Assembly: GCF_000190475.1 (NCBI RefSeq)
Contig: NZ_AEWH01000018.1
Location: 1 to 58,274 of the forward strand
Length of the DNA: 58,274 bases
Direction of reading: 5' to 3'
From: Ornithinibacillus scapharcae TW25
GTDB taxonomy: Bacteria > Bacillota > Bacilli > Bacillales > Amphibacillaceae
In this document: piece after piece, positions 52,384 through 58,274 of the stretch
Layout: every line of letters begins with the position of its first letter
Position numbering within the stretch: position 1 is the first letter of the stretch
The notes under the pieces: generated by a model
Database searches by the model: none
The model's input: the letters and a program-made list of their open reading frames with translations, nothing else
Told to the model about the DNA's origin: nothing
Position numbers and translations under genes: made by a program

Positions 52384-53088
52384 ATGGCACAGAAGATTTT
52401 AGTTGTAGATGATGAACAACCAATTGCAGATATATTAAAATTCAACTTGGAAAAAGAAGGGTATGAAGTTGTTGTTGCCAATGATGGCGATGAAGCCATC
52501 AAACTAGCTGAATTGGAAAACCCAGATTTGATTTTATTAGACATCATGCTTCCGAATAAAGACGGAAATGAAGTATGTCGTGAAATTCGCAAGACAAAGA
52601 CAATGCCAATTATTATGTTGACTGCAAAGGACTCTGAAATTGATAAGGTGTTAGGCCTTGAGCTAGGTGCAGATGACTATGTTACAAAACCATTTAGCAA
52701 CCGAGAGTTGATTGCTCGTGTTAAGGCGAATTTGAGAAGACAGCAGCATGTACCAGATGATACTACGAAAGAAAATAAAGATATTACGATTGGATCACTT
52801 ACGATTCATCCGGACGCCTATACCGTCTCAAGAGATGGGAAGGAAATCGAGTTAACACATCGTGAGTTTGAGTTGCTGCATTATTTAGCTCGTCATATTG
52901 GGCAAGTTATGACAAGAGAACATTTACTGGAAACCGTATGGGGATACGATTACTTCGGCGATGTCCGTACAGTAGACGTTACCGTTAGAAGACTGCGTGA
53001 AAAAATAGAGGAGAATCCAAGTAATCCAACATGGATTGTAACACGCCGTGGTGTTGGTTACTATTTACGTAATCCTGATCAGGAGTAG
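52384..53088 (+). CDS. walR: Response regulator WalR (YycF)
   Basis: 234-residue OmpR/PhoB-type regulator of cell-wall homeostasis. Receiver with acidic pocket D9/D10 and phospho-acceptor D53 (LLDIMLP), then a winged helix with [39 protein letters not shown] precedes the ATG. It is six bases ahead of walK. Confidence 0.97.
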   Translation: MAQKILVVDDEQPIADILKFNLEKEGYEVVVANDGDEAIKLAELENPDLILLDIMLPNKDGNEVCREIRKTKTMPIIMLTAKDSEIDKVLGLELGADDYVTKPFSNRELIARVKANLRRQQHVPDDTTKENKDITIGSLTIHPDAYTVSRDGKEIELTHREFELLHYLARHIGQVMTREHLLETVWGYDYFGDVRTVDVTVRRLREKIEENPSNPTWIVTRRGVGYYLRNPDQE

Positions 53089-53093
53089 GTTAT

Positions 53094-54917
53094 ATGCATA
53101 AAGTCGGCTTTTTTCGCTCGATACAATTTAAAGTTATTATTATCTATATTTTATTACTGTTGGTTGCAATACAAGTCATCGGATCTTATTTTACCACCTC
53201 TTTAAAGGCGGAATTATTAACCAATTTTAAAGGTGACGTAGAAAAAAGAGTAGATGTATTAAGCCACTATTTAGAGAATGCTTTCAATCAGGAGAGAACC
53301 GGTGAAGAGGAGACCACACTTACACAGGATATCCAAGGCATTGTTCATGATCTAGACACGGATAGTACGTGGAATGTACTCGTTGTAGATGGTCAGGGGC
53401 GAATACTTGCAACGAATAACTACAATGAACAGGAGAATGTTGGTAAAAAGTCTACAAGAGAAATCATTCAACTGGCATTGATAGTACAGCGGGAACGTGA
53501 AAGTGAGGCAAAAGATCGAAAAGGGAATATTGTCTACTCCAAGGCAACCCCTTTATTCGATGATGAGGAAGTCATGGTTGGGCTTATATATGTGGAAGCA
53601 CCAGCACAGAGTATCTATAACCAATTAGAAGAAATTAATGAAATCTTTATCAATGGTTCTATTTTAGCAACACTCATTTCAGCATTGCTAGGAATTTTGG
53701 TAGCACGAGCGATTGCAAAGCCTATTATGGAGATGCGCAGACAGGCCCAAATTATGGGGAAAGGTGATTTTTCTCAAAAAGTAAATGTCTATGGTACCGA
53801 TGAAATAGGTCAGTTGGCAATTGCGTTTAACGACCTGAATGATCAATTGAAACACTCCTATGCCAAAACCGAAGAGGAAACTCGGAAATTAAATTCTGTT
53901 TTGGAGAATATGTCAGATGGCGTTATTGCCACAGACGAAACGGGTGCTGTGACATTAATGAATGAAGCTGCCGGAATTCTACTTGGTGTTAGTCCCGAGG
54001 ATAGCTATGGAGAACAGATAATTGATGTCCTGAAATTAGATGAGAAAGTAACCGAGTTAACAGACCTACCAGAAAGTGGTTCTATCATTATTGATTTTAG
54101 TGACGAAAATGAAATCTTCCTTCTTCGAGCAAATTTTTCTACCGTTACAGATGATGATGATGACGTTACTGGATTTATAACGGTAATTAGCGATGTTACC
54201 GAGCAAGAAAAGCTAGAGCAAGAGAGACGAGAATTTGTATCCAATGTCTCCCATGAATTAAGAACACCATTAACGACAATCAAGAGCTATAATGAAGCAT
54301 TACTGGATGGTGAATGGAAAAACGAACAGATTGCACCGAAGTTTCTAACGGTTACACACAATGAAACAGAACGAATGATACGAATGGTCAATGATTTGTT
54401 ACAGCTATCTAAAATGGATAATAGGGAGCATCAGCTACAACGAGAACGTACCGAATTTATTGGATTATTCCATCATGTTATTGATCGATTTGAAATGAAT
54501 TCTCCAGAGCATATTGAATTTATTCGTGATTTACCAAATGAAAAACTATTTGTTTGGGTCGATAAGGATAAGTTGATACAGGTGACAGATAATATTATTT
54601 CGAATGCGATTAAATACTCCCCAGAAGGTGGCAAAGTTACTTGTAGAGTTGTGAAACAACGTCATCAGCTACTAGTATCGATAACGGATGAAGGTATGGG
54701 AATAGCTTATGACAAGCTTGAAAAAATATTTGAACGTTTTTACCGTGTGGATAAGGCACGTACAAGAAAACTAGGTGGAACAGGCCTAGGATTAGCAATC
54801 TCAAAGGAAATTGTCGAAGCACATCATGGAAAGATATGGGCGAAAAGTAAAGAAGGTAAAGGAACAACTGTTTTATTCACTCTCCCGCTGATGGGTAAGA
54901 AGCGGAGGAATTTCTAA
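53094..54917 (+). CDS. walK: Sensor histidine kinase WalK (YycG)
   Basis: 607 residues: TM1 about 12-32, extracytoplasmic PAS-like domain, TM2 about 180-205, HAMP, cytoplasmic PAS (about 265-375), HisKA with VSHELRTPLTT (His about 387) and HATPase (NIISNAIKYSPEGG, GTGLGLAISKEI). Full-length, as in B. subtilis. The stop overlaps the walH start by one base. Confidence 0.97.
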   Translation: MHKVGFFRSIQFKVIIIYILLLLVAIQVIGSYFTTSLKAELLTNFKGDVEKRVDVLSHYLENAFNQERTGEEETTLTQDIQGIVHDLDTDSTWNVLVVDGQGRILATNNYNEQENVGKKSTREIIQLALIVQRERESEAKDRKGNIVYSKATPLFDDEEVMVGLIYVEAPAQSIYNQLEEINEIFINGSILATLISALLGILVARAIAKPIMEMRRQAQIMGKGDFSQKVNVYGTDEIGQLAIAFNDLNDQLKHSYAKTEEETRKLNSVLENMSDGVIATDETGAVTLMNEAAGILLGVSPEDSYGEQIIDVLKLDEKVTELTDLPESGSIIIDFSDENEIFLLRANFSTVTDDDDDVTGFITVISDVTEQEKLEQERREFVSNVSHELRTPLTTIKSYNEALLDGEWKNEQIAPKFLTVTHNETERMIRMVNDLLQLSKMDNREHQLQRERTEFIGLFHHVIDRFEMNSPEHIEFIRDLPNEKLFVWVDKDKLIQVTDNIISNAIKYSPEGGKVTCRVVKQRHQLLVSITDEGMGIAYDKLEKIFERFYRVDKARTRKLGGTGLGLAISKEIVEAHHGKIWAKSKEGKGTTVLFTLPLMGKKRRNF

Positions 54918-56233
54918 TGAACTTTGAAGTAATTAAAACATATACACTAGCGATATTAGTAGGAATTAGTCTAATACTTTCCTATAGCCTTTGGAGTTAT
55001 CATTCTAGTGATCGAACTACACTACAGGAAGATGATGCCTTATTAGGAGAAGATGTGATTACCTATGATGGGGAGATTGAATCGATGAGGTCCCTCATTA
55101 AGCCTAATCTCATTATCTTTGATAAATATGATAATTACTTTGGTTTTTCATCCCCCTCCCAGAGATATAGTCTATATGAAGAGATGAAGTCGTGGGTCCT
55201 ATATAACTTTCGAGAGTCTGAAGCAAATGGTCCACCTAACGAGGGGGAACAAATAGAGATAATCTTTCCTGTTGAGCTTCCAATGGAGATTATTCCAAGC
55301 CTTTTTACGGTTAATAATGAAGAGAGTGTATTTATTCCAGAAAATCTCGATTTTGAGAGATTATATATCACCTTTAGAAATGACCATTCCTTAACGTTTA
55401 ATTTTCTATCTACCGATCATAGAAAGATTATCAAAGCAGATGTGAATAATGCACAAAAATATGAAATCTTAAAAAACTACATGACGACGTTAGAAGGGTT
55501 GGAAGAGTATTCCCTTGTAGAGAATACATTAAAACCAATCTATCTTCCGATTGAATCGGTAGATATGCAAATTTTTAAATATACTGCTGTAGCATTAGAA
55601 CCAGAAATTTTAAAAAATACACTATTCAAGGATACATCCCAAGTTAAAACGAATGTCTCTGAAGATGGTGAAATATGGTTTGTGGACGGTCAGCGTACCA
55701 TGCAGGTTTATAAAGACAAAATAAATATGGAATATAATAATTTACAAGAGCCAGTTAAGAATCCCATGTCTGCTTTTGAATTATTAGATGCAAGTATTAC
55801 CAATATAAATAGCTATAAAGGCTGGACCCAAGATTATTACTTGGAAAGTCTTGATTTAGCTGAGAATAAAATTCGCTTCCAGATGTCACATAGAGGCTAT
55901 CCGATTCATCATTATGGAGGTCTCTCAACGATTGAACAGGTGTGGTTAGATCATGAACTAATTGAGCATAGACAACCGTTATATCGTGAAAATGCTCCAA
56001 GTATTATTGGGACGGTGGAGCTGCCCTCTGGCAAGGATGTGCTCTATCATTTGAATAATAATAATGCCTATAGACTAAGTGAAATACAGGATATACAGGT
56101 TGGCTACCGTTTAAGCTATCAAAATACGTCACAGTATACGATAGAATTAAATCCTGCTTGGTTTATCAAAATCAATGATAATTGGGAACAACTGTATCTT
56201 AATGATGAATTGTTGAGAAAGGGAGTGAACTGA
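54917..56233 (+). CDS. walH: WalRK regulatory membrane protein WalH (YycH)
   Basis: 438 residues with one N-terminal membrane helix (about 9-28) and a large external domain. WalH and WalI hold WalK in check through their membrane helices in B. subtilis. Assigned from position and length; conserved short motifs are few. Followed by walI after two bases. Confidence 0.9.
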   Translation: MNFEVIKTYTLAILVGISLILSYSLWSYHSSDRTTLQEDDALLGEDVITYDGEIESMRSLIKPNLIIFDKYDNYFGFSSPSQRYSLYEEMKSWVLYNFRESEANGPPNEGEQIEIIFPVELPMEIIPSLFTVNNEESVFIPENLDFERLYITFRNDHSLTFNFLSTDHRKIIKADVNNAQKYEILKNYMTTLEGLEEYSLVENTLKPIYLPIESVDMQIFKYTAVALEPEILKNTLFKDTSQVKTNVSEDGEIWFVDGQRTMQVYKDKINMEYNNLQEPVKNPMSAFELLDASITNINSYKGWTQDYYLESLDLAENKIRFQMSHRGYPIHHYGGLSTIEQVWLDHELIEHRQPLYRENAPSIIGTVELPSGKDVLYHLNNNNAYRLSEIQDIQVGYRLSYQNTSQYTIELNPAWFIKINDNWEQLYLNDELLRKGVN

Positions 56234-56235
56234 GG

Positions 56236-57171
56236 ATGCAATGGGGTCAAATAAAAACATTATTTATCCTCTGTTTCTTACTCCTAGATATATATCTTCT
56301 TTTTCTAGTCCTTCAAAATCAGGGAACAGAAGATCTTGGTCTAGTACAACGTGAAGAAGAGAAGCAAGACCATGAACAATCACTGAAATCCGAAAATATA
56401 TCGATTCCAGATGATTTACCAGAAAAATTACCGGATGAAGCAAATATTAGCATCAGGCAAAAAACTTTCGATAAGAAGGAAATTACCTCAATCAAATCGA
56501 TGGCTAATCAAGATGTCGAAGTGGTCAATGATAGCTTTATTATTTCAAAAATAAAAGAGGAAATTCCCATTCCAGAAAATGCTACTAATGATGGTATAGC
56601 ACAACTGGTATCCAATACGGTATACTTAGGAAAGGATTTTAGATTTCATTACTGGGATGAACAACGAAATATTCTAGTGTTTTCCCAATTAAAGAACAAC
56701 CGTCCTGTCTATTATAATCAGAATGGGATACTACTGGTATTTTTGAATGATGAAAATGAAATTATCGGATATATCCAATCGTTCTTAGGCGAACCAGAGA
56801 AAGTACAAGAAGAAGAGAAGAGACCGCTTATCCTTCCGATAACAGCGATTCATCGTCTTTATGAAGCAAATATTGTATTACCATATGATGAAGTAGATGA
56901 AGCTGAAATAGTCTATCATTCACGATTCCCATTAGATAGCGGACTTCAAGTACTGGTTCCGGCTTGGAAAATATCCGTTAATGGCAAACGTGAACATTTA
57001 GTAAATGCGATTGAAACGATAATCATCTCGGTGAGTGAGGATTTCATCGATAATGTTATTGAACTAAGTATAGAAAATACTAGATCCATTAAGGGAAGAG
57101 AAGATTTTAAAGAAGACATGCTAGAGATATTAACTAGCAAGCTTAATACTAATCGGAGTGAATCAACATGA
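56236..57171 (+). CDS. walI: WalRK regulatory membrane protein WalI (YycI)
   Basis: 311 residues, N-terminal helix ([22 protein letters not shown]) then an external domain with the YycI-type [20 protein letters not shown] segment. It overlaps walJ by four bases. Works with WalH on WalK. Confidence 0.92.
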   Translation: MQWGQIKTLFILCFLLLDIYLLFLVLQNQGTEDLGLVQREEEKQDHEQSLKSENISIPDDLPEKLPDEANISIRQKTFDKKEITSIKSMANQDVEVVNDSFIISKIKEEIPIPENATNDGIAQLVSNTVYLGKDFRFHYWDEQRNILVFSQLKNNRPVYYNQNGILLVFLNDENEIIGYIQSFLGEPEKVQEEEKRPLILPITAIHRLYEANIVLPYDEVDEAEIVYHSRFPLDSGLQVLVPAWKISVNGKREHLVNAIETIIISVSEDFIDNVIELSIENTRSIKGREDFKEDMLEILTSKLNTNRSEST

Positions 57172-57953
57172 CATTGCGTTTTAGTGTCCTAGCATCCGGA
57201 AGTTCGGGGAATGCGTTCTATATAGAATCTGATAAAGAGAAGCTTCTAGTAGATGCAGGCTTAAGCGGAAAACAAATGGACAAGCTATTCAATGATGTCC
57301 ATGTTTCGCCAGCAGACCTTTCCGGTATACTAGTAACACATGAACATAGCGACCATATCAAAGGGCTAGGAATACTAGCTCGTAAATATAATCTACCAAT
57401 CTATGCAAATGAAAAAACATGGAAAGCCATGGAGGGATCAATCGGTAAGCTATCGCTTGATCAAAAGTTCATATTTAACATGGAAGAAGTAAAAACCTTT
57501 GGCGATTTGGATGTAGAATCATTCGGTGTATCGCACGATGCTGCAGAACCAATGTTTTACGTCTTCCGTCATGCAGGGAAAAAGGTAGCACTCGTAACCG
57601 ACCTTGGTTACGTATCAGAACGAATAAAAAAAACAGTCGAAGGTGCAGATGCCTACATCTTTGAAGCGAACCACGATGTCGGCATGCTACGCATGGGCCG
57701 TTATCCATGGAGCGTCAAACGCCGTATCCTAGGCGACTCAGGTCACGTGTCCAACGAAGACTGCGGATTAGCACTAACCGATATAATCGATAACAACACG
57801 AAGCGGATCTATCTCGCACACTTAAGTAAAGACAACAACATGAAAGATCTCGCCCGCATGTCAGTAGGAAACATACTAACCGAGCGCGGCATTCAAGTAG
57901 ATCTACATGATACAGACCCCGCAGTACCAACCGCAATGTACGAGGTTGGCTGA
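57168..57953 (+). CDS. walJ: Metallo-beta-lactamase-fold nuclease WalJ (YycJ)
   Basis: 261 residues with [14 protein letters not shown], the metal motif [17 protein letters not shown] and HLSKDNN. Soluble MBL-fold family; linked to DNA metabolism in relatives. Last recognisable gene of the wal operon; a terminator and tandem repeats follow where htrA would come next in B. subtilis. Confidence 0.93.
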   Translation: MTLRFSVLASGSSGNAFYIESDKEKLLVDAGLSGKQMDKLFNDVHVSPADLSGILVTHEHSDHIKGLGILARKYNLPIYANEKTWKAMEGSIGKLSLDQKFIFNMEEVKTFGDLDVESFGVSHDAAEPMFYVFRHAGKKVALVTDLGYVSERIKKTVEGADAYIFEANHDVGMLRMGRYPWSVKRRILGDSGHVSNEDCGLALTDIIDNNTKRIYLAHLSKDNNMKDLARMSVGNILTERGIQVDLHDTDPAVPTAMYEVG

Positions 57954-57966
57954 GTTGGGGAGGAGG

Positions 57967-57992
57967 GAGCGACTATGTCGCTCTTTTTTTTG
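57967..57992 (+). terminator. Terminator of the walRKHIJ operon
   Basis: GAGCGAC-TAT-GTCGCTC then eight T. Confidence 0.9.
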
Positions 57993-58034
57993 TTTTGGGG
58001 TTGGTTGTGTGGGGGGGAGCGTATATTAGTGAAA

Positions 58035-58274
58035 AGCCGCATGAGAAGTTGATAAAGGAGGCGGTCTTCACGTTCTTGAGAGGAAAGTTGCACGAGAAGA
58101 TGATGAAGGAGGCGGTCTTCACGTTCTTGAGAGGTAAGGACGCACGAGAAGAAGATGATGGAGGCGGTCTTCACGTTCTTGAGAGGAAAGGATGTATGAG
58201 AAGGTGATGAAGGATGCGGTCTTCACGTTCTTGAGAGGTAAGGACGCACGAGAAGAAGATGAAAGAGGCAGTCA
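58035..58274. repeat. 52-bp tandem repeat running off the right edge
   Basis: The core GCGGTCTTCACGTTCTTGAG recurs at 58061, 58112, 58164 and 58216 (steps of 51, 52 and 52), with a degenerate further copy at about 58268. The intervening part is GAGG(A/T)AAG..CACGAGAAGA..GATGAAGGA. A weaker copy starts near 58035. One step of 51 and two of 52 mean that no reading frame stays open throughout, although the first copies read HEKLIKEAVFTFLRGK. Confidence 0.85.

Noticed and set aside
57995-58207. 70-residue plus-strand ORF with repeated EAVFTFLRGK
   Set aside because: The repeat changes from 51 to 52 bp, so the frame breaks; there is no good start. Treated as repeat DNA, though the coding-like first copies are noted.
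58035-58274. CRISPR array
   Set aside because: The units are contiguous tandem repeats; the segments between the conserved cores are also similar to each other, so there are no unique spacers, and no cas genes are near.

Overview
The window is the replication-origin region of a low-GC, spore-forming member of the Bacillaceae. Gene order and protein sequences closely follow Bacillus subtilis, but several features (a dgk-dck-relP cluster, an HD-GYP protein beside gyrA, no rRNA operon between gyrA and guaB, no pdxST between dacA and serS) point to a relative such as the Oceanobacillus/Virgibacillus group. The genus cannot be fixed from this window alone. The origin lies between dnaA and rpmH: genes to the left (dnaA to serS) are mostly on the minus strand and genes to the right (rpmH to walJ) on the plus strand, so most transcription runs with the replication forks.

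Layout. 1-6.45 kb: an A+T-rich accessory island that ends at a tRNA-Arg(CCU) gene. It holds a partial gene with a nuclease-like motif, a frameshifted UDG-like gene, a decayed fragment and a four-ORF operon. I read the operon as an ABC-three-component (ABC-3C) anti-invader system: a DUF4297/Cap4-like nuclease effector, a winged-helix middle component, and a Rad50-like ABC ATPase split by a -1 shift at a seven-A run. 6.5-16.5 kb: dgk, dck, relP, tRNA-Ser, serS with a T-box leader, dacA, guaB, yaaC, a GC-rich dispersed repeat and a degenerate HD-GYP gene. 16.5-26.7 kb: gyrA, gyrB, remB, a doubly frameshifted recF, the S4-domain gene yaaA, dnaN, dnaA and the two-part oriC (DnaA-trio/DUE on the dnaN side of dnaA, a long DnaA-box field upstream of it). 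26.7-37.7 kb: rpmH, rnpA, yidC, khpB(jag), two small ORFs, a further DnaA-box cluster, mnmE, mnmG, rsmG, noc, soj, spo0J with two perfect parS sites, and a DUF554 gene. 37.7-50.4 kb: frameshifted yyaC, a YkvI-like transporter, DUF951, ychF, rpsF-ssb-rpsR, a frameshifted DUF1189-like gene, yybS, gdpP, rplI, dnaC, a dead IS200-type element and purA behind a PurBox pair. 50.4-58.3 kb: a secreted LysM/G5/M23 endopeptidase with a WalR-type box upstream, then walRKHIJ and a 52-bp tandem repeat running off the right end.

How the genes work together: the core is the chromosome replication/segregation block (DnaA, DnaN, RecF, gyrase, Noc, Soj, Spo0J, SSB, DnaC) joined to tRNA modification, ribosomal protein, purine nucleotide (guaB, purA, dgk, dck) and nucleotide second-messenger genes (relP for (p)ppGpp, gdpP for c-di-AMP), with the WalRK cell-wall stress system on the right.

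A recurring oddity is single-base frameshifts, mostly one base short in A/T runs, in five genes that are accessory or dispensable: the UDG-like gene, the ABC ATPase, recF (twice), yyaC and the DUF1189-like gene. No gene known to be essential in B. subtilis is broken. Either the sequence has homopolymer errors or these genes are really decaying or phase-variable; read data would decide.
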